A stretch of 64,000 bases of DNA from Bacteroidales bacterium (GCA_030589895.1 JAUUZQ010000006.1:1-64000), one strand, 5' to 3'; shown: positions 1 through 8,781, counted from the first letter of the stretch. Numbers and translations: made by a program. The notes: generated by a model not told the origin, from the sequence alone.

Positions 1-104
1 AATGAAGGGGTTTTAGATTAGAAACCTACCAATAAACCTACTAATCGCATATTTAGGGATAGTGCATGATATTTATTTTCAGGAAGTTATCAACAGAATA
101 GAAT

Positions 105-220
105 AGCCTCAGCTGAATCACCACCCAAAACAACCTCTGGTCTTCATTGATCGGAGGTTTTTTGCTTTAAAGGGGAAGAGGAAACCACGCCTGTAATGAT
201 TCCTAGAGCATATACTATTA
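105..220 (+). repeat. Left copy of a 116-bp inverted repeat: 16 nt of the tRNA-Lys 3' end, CCA, terminator hairpin and downstream sequence
   Basis: agcctcagctgaatcaccacccaaaacaacctctgg...agagcatatactatta is the reverse complement of 2565-2680; by-eye alignment gives 4 mismatches in 116 nt and no indels. Confidence 0.95.
132..163 (+). terminator. Rho-independent-like terminator (copy of the tRNA-Lys terminator)
   Basis: AACCTCTG-gtcttcattgat-CGGAGGTT-TTTT hairpin followed by a T run. Confidence 0.7.
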
Positions 221-337
221 ATACCGTTTGTAAGGTAAGTCTGTAATAATATGGTAGAATAAGTTGTGGATTTACCTACTAAATTTTCTATACATAAATA
301 ATCACTATATTTAATACCCACTTTTAATAACAACATT

Positions 338-811
338 ATGAAATACTTGTACATAATATGCTTAGCGATTATATTGACTTCTTGCTCATCCAACATAACC
401 ACTACTCAAGAATGGATTGAAACACAGTTAGAATCATATTGTATCGGTGGTGCCTTTGATGGCACGAGTGATTTTCATTTTCAAGGTACAAATATGATTA
501 TTGATAGTTATTATAGTAGCAGTGAAAGAACTTATAAGCACATAGATTCTATAAGGATTGCAGATATTAGAAATATAGTATTTCAGCCACAATGGTATGA
601 AGGTGAAATAACATTTGTCCGCATTTACTTTTTCCTTTGGGAAAATAATCGTTTTGACAGTTTTGAAGAAAAGGACTTTAATTATGATTTTGTTCAAAAT
701 ATTATTGTTCCTCGTGATGTTCTTGAAGGGGATATGCCTGAACGACTAGAAAAGTCGTTTAGACGTCTAGTGAAATTACATGGAGGGGAAATGTATAAAG
801 ATGTATTCTGA
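338..811 (+). CDS. Hypothetical lipoprotein (cargo between inverted repeats)
   Basis: ORF with lipobox-like N-terminus MKYLYIICLAIILTSCSS. Confidence 0.7.
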   Translation: MKYLYIICLAIILTSCSSNITTTQEWIETQLESYCIGGAFDGTSDFHFQGTNMIIDSYYSSSERTYKHIDSIRIADIRNIVFQPQWYEGEITFVRIYFFLWENNRFDSFEEKDFNYDFVQNIIVPRDVLEGDMPERLEKSFRRLVKLHGGEMYKDVF

Positions 812-943
812 TTAATTGAAAAACTTCAACCCCTTCAACTCTTTACAGACTTCAAGCTTCTGTAGTTCCACTCGTATAGATTATGAAAAGTACAATACTT
901 GTTAGAGTTTACTATCTTTAAGATACCAACAATAACTAAAACT

Positions 944-1228
944 ATGACTCCAAAAAAAGCAATGGTTAAGAACGTTCAGTCGTCGGTTAAGTCTGGAGAA
1001 GTAACTCCCCGTACTGAAACTCAAGATAAGGAGGAATATGATCTTGAAAAGTTAGCTAAGTTCCAGTTAAAAGTTGCCCAAAAACAAATAAGCATTGCTG
1101 AAGACCATTTGAAGGTGGCAAAGTCCACAAACACTTTACTCACCTGGATTGCTATACCGTTTATAATATCGGTAGTAGTTGCTTTAGGTATTATTGTACT
1201 AGGTGGAATAGGATTTGCAAGTTTATAG
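944..1228 (+). CDS. Hypothetical small protein, charged/coiled-coil-like N-terminus and C-terminal TM helix
   Basis: ORF 899..1228; first canonical ATG at 944 (MTPKKAMVKN); hydrophobic C-terminus; convergent with the integrase, stops 2 nt apart. Confidence 0.6.
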   Translation: MTPKKAMVKNVQSSVKSGEVTPRTETQDKEEYDLEKLAKFQLKVAQKQISIAEDHLKVAKSTNTLLTWIAIPFIISVVVALGIIVLGGIGFASL

Positions 1229-1229
1229 G

Positions 1230-2402
1230 CTAACTAAAGAAACTCAAGCTCTTCAACTCTATCCCAGCCTCCAATTCCCGTAGCTTAACATATCTCTCGA
1301 AGCTAGAGAGGCTCTTGTGACCTGTTACTTTCATAACTACGTAAGGAGATACGCCTTCTAATATTAGATTGGTTGCAAGACTCCTCCGTGCTGTATGTGT
1401 TGTTACAAGGTCATGTTTCTTTTCAGTCCTAATCTCCTTCTTACCGCCTCTGGTTATCCTTACTTCAATATCATCATTAATGTCGGCTCTCATGGCAGCA
1501 ACCTTTATGTAATCATTCATCTTCTGATTACTTGGTTTGGGTGGCAGGACGCCTTCATACTTATCTAATATCTGCTGCACATATGGATGCACTGGAATGA
1601 TGCTTACCTCACCTGTCTTAGTCGCACGTATACTCATTGTACCATCTTTAATGGTTGATTGCTTCACCCGGTTCCAATCTTCAAACCTCAACCCAGTAAA
1701 GGACCCAATAATAAAGTAGTCTCTAGCTTTCTCTAAATGGCCTGAGAGCTTCTTATTCATCATTCGACTTAACTCACCAACACTAAGATATATAGTGTCT
1801 GCCTGCTCCATACGCTGCTTAAAATGCTTAAATGTAGCATTGTTGTGGTATTCCTCAACGAATGCTTTTGACATGACCGCTTTGATCAGTTTCCACTGGT
1901 TAGCAACGGTATTCGCAGCTAACTTGAGTGATAGCAGATAGTTATTATATGAGTTATAGAATCGCATATCTACAGCTGAGAAGGGGAGAGGCTTATTATT
2001 TTGATATTTACAAAGGTGCTTATAACAAGTATTGTATGATTTCCAGTTAGAGCGCTCTTCCTGCTTTGCCTTTTCCTTAAAATCCTTGAAGTACTCTAAG
2101 AAATCTGAATACTCCTTTATAGAACTATTGTTAAGGAGTTTGCCTAGCTCATGTCGGACAACCTGTACAGAGTCTTCAGGGTATTTGATTAATGATTCTC
2201 CCAGAGTATTCTCATATCTCTTCATTTCATCAATAATATTACTTCCTAGGTAAGTAGCATTAACGTCCCTGGGTCTTGCTTTCTTCTTATTCCAGTCTGT
2301 AAGTTCTATCTTCAGTTTAGTAGAGACCTTAAGTGGAGTTGTAGGATTGATCCAATGATATAAATAGATGTATCCATTCGATTCACGTCTGAAAGTTGCC
2401 AT
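1230..2402 (-). CDS. Tyrosine recombinase / site-specific integrase
   Basis: N-terminal SAM-like domain; catalytic pattern R...(HTARRS)...(GHKS)...Y at the C-terminus. Confidence 0.93.
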   Translation of the reverse strand: MATFRRESNGYIYLYHWINPTTPLKVSTKLKIELTDWNKKKARPRDVNATYLGSNIIDEMKRYENTLGESLIKYPEDSVQVVRHELGKLLNNSSIKEYSDFLEYFKDFKEKAKQEERSNWKSYNTCYKHLCKYQNNKPLPFSAVDMRFYNSYNNYLLSLKLAANTVANQWKLIKAVMSKAFVEEYHNNATFKHFKQRMEQADTIYLSVGELSRMMNKKLSGHLEKARDYFIIGSFTGLRFEDWNRVKQSTIKDGTMSIRATKTGEVSIIPVHPYVQQILDKYEGVLPPKPSNQKMNDYIKVAAMRADINDDIEVRITRGGKKEIRTEKKHDLVTTHTARRSLATNLILEGVSPYVVMKVTGHKSLSSFERYVKLRELEAGIELKSLSFFS

Positions 2403-2426
2403 TGTTTTGTGGTATTGGTTTACGCA

Positions 2427-2511
2427 AACCTACCTACTAATTTTAGTCATGTCAACCTACTAATGTTGATAGCCTGTTAATAATTGGTAGGTTATTTGGT
2501 AGGTTAGTAGA
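2427..2511. promoter_or_regulatory. Cluster of putative integrase arm-type sites (AACCTACYAAT family, both orientations)
   Basis: AACCTACCTACTAAT and AACCTACTAAT, then inverted ATTGGTAGGTTATTTGGTAGGTTAGTAG; related AACCTACCAATAAACCTACTAAT at 23-45. Confidence 0.6.
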
Positions 2512-2564
2512 TAAATTCCGCCTTATCATACCACACTATTTTCGTTAAGCCTGTCCAACTGTTA

Positions 2565-2680
2565 TAATAGTATATGCTCTAAGAATCATTACAGGCGTGG
2601 TTTCCCCCTCCCCTTTAAAGCAAAAAACCTCTGATCAATGAAGACCAGAGGTTGTTTTGGGTGGTGATTCAGCTGAGGCT
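2565..2680 (-). repeat. Right copy of the 116-bp inverted repeat (overlaps the tRNA-Lys 3' end)
   Basis: Reverse complement of 105-220. Confidence 0.95.
2622..2653 (-). terminator. tRNA-Lys rho-independent terminator
   Basis: Minus strand AACCTCTG-gtcttcattgat-CAGAGGTT-TTTT. Confidence 0.8.
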
Positions 2681-2737
2681 CGAACTCAGGACCCCCTCCT
2701 TAAAAGGGAGGTGCTCTACCAACTGAGCTACTGAATC
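2662..2737 (-). tRNA. tRNA-Lys (anticodon TTT), CCA encoded
   Basis: GATTCAG TA GCTC AGTTGGTA GAGC A CCTCC CTTTTAA GGAGG GGGTC CTGAG TTCGAGC CTCAG CTGAATC A CCA folds as a cloverleaf. Confidence 0.96.
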
Positions 2738-2764
2738 ATCCGTCTCGCTTTTGTAAAGCGGAGA

Positions 2765-2772
2765 CAAAGATA
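2765..2772 (-). promoter_or_regulatory. Bacteroidetes -7 box for tRNA-Lys
   Basis: Minus strand TATCTTTG (TAnnTTTG) 27 nt upstream of the tRNA 5' end. Confidence 0.6.
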
Positions 2773-3001
2773 AAAACTAAATTTTTATATTCAAATAGTT
2801 TGTAAAGAAACATTTTTTAATTTTTACACATGCGCTGTAAGTGACTGAGAAACAGGCTACAGCATGTGTATTCATTTTGCATATTCCAGTCTTCAAAAAT
2901 AATTTTCCAAAATTCTTGTAATAAATATAAGCACCAATCGTCTCCTTCATAGAAACGTGAAAATGAATCATTCAAAACAAATACAAATTAAATTTAAACA
3001 G

Positions 3002-3523
3002 ATGAAGAAAGTAACATTATTTCTAAGTGTAATATTGTTTTCTGTTATGGCTATGGCTCAGCAGACTACAATTGATAAAGTATTTAAAAAATACAGCGGA
3101 CAAGAAGGGGTAACGACAGTTAATATCAGCCCTGAGCTATTCCAGATTATTTCAGATATGGATGTCAGTGAGATTGCCGGAGCAGATGTTCCCATGGATA
3201 AACTGACAGCACTGAAGGTACTTGTCATTGAAAATCCTGAAATATTAAAGGGAAATGACTTCTTTGCCGAGGTGACAACAAATTTGAACACAAGCGATTA
3301 TGCAGAAGTTCTTACTGTTCAGGATGGTGATGAAGATGTGCGTATGTGGATGAAGACTGAAGGGAAGCAGATCCTGGAGTTTCTTCTTGTCGTCTCTTCG
3401 CCAGGTGAGGGTGTGCTGGTATATATTACCGGAGACTTCAACCTGAATGATATAGAGGGTCTTGCAGAATCATTTGGTGGATTTGATGGTATTGATGGCT
3501 TAGATAATCTTCAGATTAACTAA
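3002..3523 (+). CDS. DUF4252-like secreted protein
   Basis: Signal peptide MKKVTLFLSVILFSVMAMAQ; paralogous to 4651..5163 (VDKIFDKYAGKDGYTTV vs IDKVFKKYSGQEGVTTV). Confidence 0.75.
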   Translation: MKKVTLFLSVILFSVMAMAQQTTIDKVFKKYSGQEGVTTVNISPELFQIISDMDVSEIAGADVPMDKLTALKVLVIENPEILKGNDFFAEVTTNLNTSDYAEVLTVQDGDEDVRMWMKTEGKQILEFLLVVSSPGEGVLVYITGDFNLNDIEGLAESFGGFDGIDGLDNLQIN

Positions 3524-3554
3524 CTTGTAAGCTGAATCTATAAAAGCTTTTTGC

Positions 3555-4073
3555 ATGAGGTCCTCTGACTTTAAACTAATGGTATTGCCCTACAGTTCGC
3601 GCTTGTACCGATTGGCATTTAGCTTATTGAGAAGCAAGGAGGAGGCTGAGGATATCGTGCAGGAAGTTTACATGAAACTCTGGAAGATGCGGGATGACCT
3701 TCCAAAATACAACAGCATCGAAGGTCTGAGCGTTAAAATAACCAGGAATATGTGCCTGGATCTATTAAGAAGAAGAAAAACCACCCTTGAGATCATAAAG
3801 GAGGAGGGAAGAAGCAAGGAAAACGAATTTAGTGCTGATCCATCTAAAGATCTTGAGAAAAAAGAGCGATCAGAATTAATACATAGTTTAATAAACCAAC
3901 TGCCTGAACCACAGAAATCCCTGGTCTATTTCCGACATATTGAAGGAAAAGAATACAATGAAATATCTGAACTGATGGAGATGAATGAAAACGCAATCAG
4001 AGTGAGCATATCCAGGGCAAGAAAACAGCTACGTGAAATGTTACAAACACAATATTCCTCATGGATAAATTAA
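3555..4073 (+). CDS. RNA polymerase sigma-70 factor, ECF type
   Basis: LLRSKEEAEDIVQEVYMKLWK region 2 and C-terminal HTH EYNEISELMEMNENAIRVSISRARKQL. Confidence 0.93.
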   Translation: MRSSDFKLMVLPYSSRLYRLAFSLLRSKEEAEDIVQEVYMKLWKMRDDLPKYNSIEGLSVKITRNMCLDLLRRRKTTLEIIKEEGRSKENEFSADPSKDLEKKERSELIHSLINQLPEPQKSLVYFRHIEGKEYNEISELMEMNENAIRVSISRARKQLREMLQTQYSSWIN

Positions 4074-4627
4074 CCAGCATAAAAGAACTTCTCGATAAGT
4101 TCTACGAAGGGCAGACCAGCCTGGAGGAGGAGTTGCACCTGAAGGAGTACTTTCTCGGCGACAACATCCCTGAAGAGTTGCTTGAGGATAAAGAGCTTTT
4201 CGTATCGATAAGTGCAACCAGTGAACACATTGAGGTGCCTGATAATTTAAATAGCTCTCTTATTGAAGCAATTAGCTTTGCAGAACACAGAGAGTCGCGG
4301 GTGAAGAGAATCAATTTATATTCATTTTCCGGTTTGGCCGCCGGATTGGCCATCATCCTGGGAGTGTACTTTGCATTTTTACGTGACAATCCGACGGAAG
4401 TACTTGCAGAATATACAATTCAGGATGAAGAAGTGGCCTATCTGGAAGCCAAAAGGGCACTTACTTACGTCTCTGCGAAATTGAATAAAGGGACCGCCTC
4501 ACTGGAACCCCTTGGACAAGTGAACAGATCAATGAAAACCCTGGCACCTTTGAAGAAGATTTCAAGTGGCCGCAAGGAACTGCAGCTACTGGGGAACGTA
4601 GAGAAGGCCGCTAATATAAAATTGTAA
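4061..4627 (+). CDS. Putative membrane anti-sigma-like protein
   Basis: Overlaps the end of the sigma gene; single TM segment (LAAGLAIILGVYFAFL). Confidence 0.6.
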   Translation: MDKLTSIKELLDKFYEGQTSLEEELHLKEYFLGDNIPEELLEDKELFVSISATSEHIEVPDNLNSSLIEAISFAEHRESRVKRINLYSFSGLAAGLAIILGVYFAFLRDNPTEVLAEYTIQDEEVAYLEAKRALTYVSAKLNKGTASLEPLGQVNRSMKTLAPLKKISSGRKELQLLGNVEKAANIKL

Positions 4628-4650
4628 TAGGAAAACATAAAATATTTATC

Positions 4651-5163
4651 ATGAAAAAATTATTATTAAGTATCGTCCTTATCGCAGGAATCATGACCAT
4701 GAATGCACAGTCTCCTGTAGATAAAATTTTCGATAAGTATGCAGGAAAGGATGGATATACTACTGTTATAATAAACAGTTTTATGTTCAGATTGATCGCA
4801 AATCTGGATATAGATGATCCTGATTATAATGAGTTTAAAAAGGCCTCTGCAGGAATTGAATCTATAAAGATCTTAACCCAGGATGGTGGTAATTCAAAAA
4901 GCTTTGGCAAAGAGCTTATTGAAATTCTGCCCCGCAAAGAGTACAAAGAGTTAATGGTGGTGAAGGATGCAGAGGAGGAGGTGCTCTTTCTGGCAAGAGA
5001 AGAGGGAGGAATTATTACTGAGTTTCTGCTGATCGTTTCTGGAGATGATGGAGATGATGCACTGATCGTTTTCACCGGTAATATCGATCTGGAGAGTATC
5101 GCAAGTATTTCGAAAGGGATGGATCTTCCCGCGATGGATAATCTTGAGGATTTCGATGAGTAA
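4651..5163 (+). CDS. DUF4252-like secreted protein
   Basis: Signal peptide; paralog of 3002..3523. Confidence 0.75.
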   Translation: MKKLLLSIVLIAGIMTMNAQSPVDKIFDKYAGKDGYTTVIINSFMFRLIANLDIDDPDYNEFKKASAGIESIKILTQDGGNSKSFGKELIEILPRKEYKELMVVKDAEEEVLFLAREEGGIITEFLLIVSGDDGDDALIVFTGNIDLESIASISKGMDLPAMDNLEDFDE

Positions 5164-5212
5164 GTGGAATTAATAATACAACACTTTCTCCACCTTGTTC
5201 TTTTGCATCCAG

Positions 5213-5776
5213 TCAGTTAAGGTTTTTGTATTTTGAAGAGGGGGAGGCGAGTAGCTCGGGTCCATCGCCATTCATTTTGCTTTGCTCCTGAAGCAGTTCA
5301 AACAACTTTACGGTTGCAAGTGCATCTCCGGCTGCACGGTGACGATCTGTGATCTTAATGCCAAGATCCTTGCAAATCTTACCCAGACTATATGATTTAT
5401 GTCCGGGTATAAGTTTTCGACTTAGTCTGACAGTACAAAGTACATCTCTGTTGTACTCAAAGCCCAGACGAGAGAACTCACTTTTAATAAATCCATAATC
5501 GAAGCTAACATTGTGTCCCACAATAATGTGGTTCTCAGTTCTCTTAACGATCTCTTTGGCGATTTCAAAAAAGCGTGGGGAATTGGCAACCATTTCATTG
5601 GTGATGCCGGTAAGTCCAGTGATAAAATAGGGAATATCTTTTTCAGGATTGATTAGGGTTGACCATTCATCAATTATCTGATTACCATCGTGAAAAAAAA
5701 TAGCAATTTCAGTGATTTTTTCCGTTTTCGGACTTCCACCAGTGGTCTCAATATCAAGAATAGCATACATCAGCAA
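5213..5776 (-). CDS. 3'-5' exonuclease, DnaQ-like
   Basis: AILDIETTGGSP ExoI motif; HNVSFDYGF; HRAAGDALAT. Confidence 0.93.
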   Translation of the reverse strand: MLMYAILDIETTGGSPKTEKITEIAIFFHDGNQIIDEWSTLINPEKDIPYFITGLTGITNEMVANSPRFFEIAKEIVKRTENHIIVGHNVSFDYGFIKSEFSRLGFEYNRDVLCTVRLSRKLIPGHKSYSLGKICKDLGIKITDRHRAAGDALATVKLFELLQEQSKMNGDGPELLASPSSKYKNLN

Positions 5777-5884
5777 TCAAATTCTTTCTCCTCCCCAAAT
5801 CTTTAACGAAGGGCGAGTCCTTCCTTATTAAGTGTTATACCTGCACATCAGGAAGATATTAGCTTCAAATCTTGAGGGATCTCC

Positions 5885-6391
5885 TTACTTTTCCTTCTTC
5901 TCTTTTTCAGCTGACTTGTCCTCTTTAGCGGTAGAAGGCTTGTCTTCTTTAGCTTTAGCAGTAGTGGTTTTCTTAGCAGCTGGCTTGTCCTTCGAAGCTT
6001 CAATGGAGGAGGACTTGTCCTCAGCAACCTTAGCAGTTGAGGGCTTTTTAGGAGCCGCTTTTTTTACAGGCTTGTCCTCGGTGGCTTTAACTTCCTTTGC
6101 TGCAGATGCTGCTTTTGGAGCGGTAGTCTCAGCTTTTACTTCCTTTGCTGCAGATGCTGCTTTTGGAGCAACAGTCTCAGCTTTTACTTCCTTCACTTCC
6201 TTTATTTCTTTCACTTCAGGTGCTTCAGCAACTACTTCTTTCTCAACAGCTTTTGTCTCTTCCTTAGCAGGTTTAACTTGTTTCTTAGCCGGGATTATAA
6301 CATTTGCTTTTTTGTCTTTTCTTGGACGTCTTACTCCGTAAGAACCACTAAATAATTTCCCTCTGCGTGTTTTGTTGTCTCCTTTTCCCAT
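5885..6391 (-). CDS. THX-like ribosomal protein with long Lys/Glu/Ala-rich C-terminal extension
   Basis: MGKGDNKTRRGKLFSGSYGVRRPRK N-terminus followed by internal repeats KEVKAETxAPKAASAA. Confidence 0.75.
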   Translation of the reverse strand: MGKGDNKTRRGKLFSGSYGVRRPRKDKKANVIIPAKKQVKPAKEETKAVEKEVVAEAPEVKEIKEVKEVKAETVAPKAASAAKEVKAETTAPKAASAAKEVKATEDKPVKKAAPKKPSTAKVAEDKSSSIEASKDKPAAKKTTTAKAKEDKPSTAKEDKSAEKEKKEK

Positions 6392-6519
6392 ATCAGTTTA
6401 TTATATTAATCGGATTTTCGCGTAAAACTAGCGATAATTTAGGGGATTCACAAGTGGAAGAAGAGTTGATAAGCAAAAGTTTAATGGCTTTTTTATCGCA
6501 GAGTTATGATGCCTCATTC

Positions 6520-7005
6520 CTATTCCTTCTCAATGAAAGTAATCGAAACTGAATTTACGCAGTGCCTGGTATTCTTCTCTGTATATTCCTCCCCTAAGAA
6601 CACATGTCCCAGGTGTCCGTCACAATTGGCACAAATTATCTCAGTGCGCCTTCCATCAGCATCAAGCTCCTTTTTTATAGCTCCTTCAATCTCATCATCG
6701 AAGCTTGGCCAGCCACAGTGGCTATCGAATTTATCATCCGATTTGTATAAAGGTGCGTTACACTGTTTACATACATACACCCCTTTTTCATCATGCTCCA
6801 CATATTTTCCTGTAAATGCTCTCTCTGTTCCTTTATTAAGGATCACAAATTCCTCGAATTCAGTTAGTTTATTATATTTCATCGGATCTTCTATTGTATT
6901 TTCCTGTGTTAATTTTACATCCTTAACATTGCTTTTTTCTTGTCCATATGCATTTAAAATGAAGGCTGTTAATATAAATGAAAGGATTATTATTTTGTAT
7001 CTCAT
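6520..7005 (-). CDS. msrB: Peptide-methionine (R)-S-oxide reductase, exported
   Basis: CxxC pairs ([21 protein letters not shown]), [14 protein letters not shown]; signal peptide. Confidence 0.95.
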   Translation of the reverse strand: MRYKIIILSFILTAFILNAYGQEKSNVKDVKLTQENTIEDPMKYNKLTEFEEFVILNKGTERAFTGKYVEHDEKGVYVCKQCNAPLYKSDDKFDSHCGWPSFDDEIEGAIKKELDADGRRTEIICANCDGHLGHVFLGEEYTEKNTRHCVNSVSITFIEKE

Positions 7006-7057
7006 TCTGAAATTTTATCGTATTTAAGCTTCTAATCTGAATACTAATAAATAACAA

Positions 7058-7249
7058 TTAAAGAGTAATTTGGTTCGGGAAGCACAGAGAGAGTGCAGTG
7101 ATTCCGGTCTTGTCCAATATCCAGATCGCTGTTAATCTCCTTTTTCTTTTCCCAGGAATCGTATATCTTCTAAACCCTTCCAAGAAATCGTTTTTTAATT
7201 CTTTGGCTTCTTCTTTTGTGTACATATGGAATAAAGATAGGGAATACAT
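7058..7249 (-). pseudogene. Probable truncated DUF4268-like fragment
   Basis: MYTKEEAKELKNDFLEGFRRY...WILDKTGI resembles an N-terminal DUF4268 segment, then an abrupt stop. Confidence 0.4.
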
Positions 7250-7313
7250 TTTTTTTCTATCTTCAAATCCACGAATTATTTTTGATTGGTATTATTTGAA
7301 ATTCTGCATACTA

Positions 7314-7815
7314 TGCCTGAAAAACTTGGTTACGACTATATTATTATTGGTTCCGGATTTGGAGGTTCTGTTTCTGCACATCGTCTTACTGAAAAGGGCT
7401 ATAGCGTACTTGTCATTGAAAAGGGAAAGGAATGGAAGAGTGAAGACTTTCCTAAGTCCAACTGGAAACTTCGCAAGTGGTTGTGGCTGCCTGGATTTCG
7501 TTTTTTTGGTTTCTTTAAGATGACATTTTTGCGTCATGTTGGTATTTTAATGGCGAGGGACCAGAACGCGAAGGATGCTCATTTTGCGGAGGTTGCATGA
7601 CAGGTTGCAGACACAATGCACATATACTGGGTGGTTGTGTTATTGGGACAGATGCTGGTAATGGAGTGATTGACAAAGATCAAAGGGTCTTTGGATATGA
7701 GAACATGCTGGTTTGTGATGGTTCCGCTATCTCTGCTAATCCGGGTGTAAATCCAGCACTCACCATTACAGCCATGAGTGAATTCGCAATGAGCAAAATT
7801 CCCATTAATTCATAA
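7314..7815 (+). pseudogene. GMC-family oxidoreductase pseudogene with two internal deletions
   Basis: N-terminal FAD-binding YDYIIIGSGFGGSVSAHRL; frame change near 7550; (F)[23 protein letters not shown] fused directly to [18 protein letters not shown]...[14 protein letters not shown]. Confidence 0.85.
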
Positions 7816-7873
7816 GCCCCCGAAGTCGCTTACTTTTTTTGTAAGAAAGTGGGAGTGGAGAAGTAAAACTTAA

Positions 7874-8764
7874 TCAATATATAACCAACACATCCTTCTT
7901 TTTTAATTCCTCGATCTGTTTATCCGGAATTTTGTTTCCAAACAAGTTGACATATTCCAGGTGCTCCAGATTTAATAGAGGAGTGATGTCGTTGATCTCA
8001 TTTCCCGAGAGATCAAGTATTCTTAGATTCAGGAGGTTGCTTAGTGCATCAATATAACCAATGTGGTTGTTTGAGAGATATAGTTCCTGGAGTCCTAAAA
8101 GTGTCCATAGCTCAGATATATCTGTGAGAATATTTCTCGAAAGATCCAGTGTGATGACATGCTTGCAATGCTCTATCCCATCTAAATACTCTATACCACA
8201 TTCTGCAAATTCGAGGTCATCAAAATCCTGAAGATAATAGGGAGGGAATTCCCGGTTCAGATTTCCGTATACTCTTATTTTAACGGCATTAAAGAAGTTC
8301 TTTTCATAATCGCCGTCTTCCATTGTATTGCTGTCAAACTGCTCCCTGTACTGCTCTTCAGAGTCAAAAACATAGTTAAATCCACCCTGTGATGGATCCC
8401 ATTCGTATTCCGGCTCAAATTCAAAATCCTCACAGACTATGGATTCAGATATATCTATTTTATCCAGTAATAATATGTGTGAAAAGGATTCCAGTTCTTC
8501 TGATTCACCTTCTTTGTGAATTTTATCAATTGCTTTTCGATAAATTTCCGCCTTATCAGGGTGGTATAGCATGATGAGTTTAGAGAAACACTTTGTATCG
8601 CTCTCTTCGTTTATTGGAATATGATTTGAGATACGGTTTGCTATGGTTCTGATCTGACAAAAATTTTTCGCCTTGTACAATTCAATTAATTTCCCGGTTA
8701 TCTCATTCAGATTCTCATCAGAATAGGCCTCTTTCAACTTTATATATAAATCCTTCGCACCCAT
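7874..8764 (-). CDS. Leucine-rich-repeat protein
   Basis: Repeats such as LQELYLSNNHIGYIDALSNLLNLRILDLSGNEINDITPLLNLEHLEYVNLFGNKI. Confidence 0.85.
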   Translation of the reverse strand: MGAKDLYIKLKEAYSDENLNEITGKLIELYKAKNFCQIRTIANRISNHIPINEESDTKCFSKLIMLYHPDKAEIYRKAIDKIHKEGESEELESFSHILLLDKIDISESIVCEDFEFEPEYEWDPSQGGFNYVFDSEEQYREQFDSNTMEDGDYEKNFFNAVKIRVYGNLNREFPPYYLQDFDDLEFAECGIEYLDGIEHCKHVITLDLSRNILTDISELWTLLGLQELYLSNNHIGYIDALSNLLNLRILDLSGNEINDITPLLNLEHLEYVNLFGNKIPDKQIEELKKKDVLVIY

Positions 8765-8781
8765 AGCCCAGCTTCAATGTT

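Noticed and set aside
899-943. Upstream start at 899 for the small TM protein
   Set aside because: The first ATG is at 944; the 899 start is a non-ATG codon without supporting context.
105-2680. Inverted repeats as terminal repeats of an IS element
   Set aside because: The repeat contains tRNA-Lys 3' sequence and its terminator, and the enzyme is a tyrosine integrase, not a transposase; att-derived repeats fit better.
5832-6341. 169-aa plus-strand ORF opposite the THX-like gene
   Set aside because: Ser/Ala/Phe-rich low-complexity mirror of the Lys/Glu/Ala repeat coding strand; no start context or family signature.
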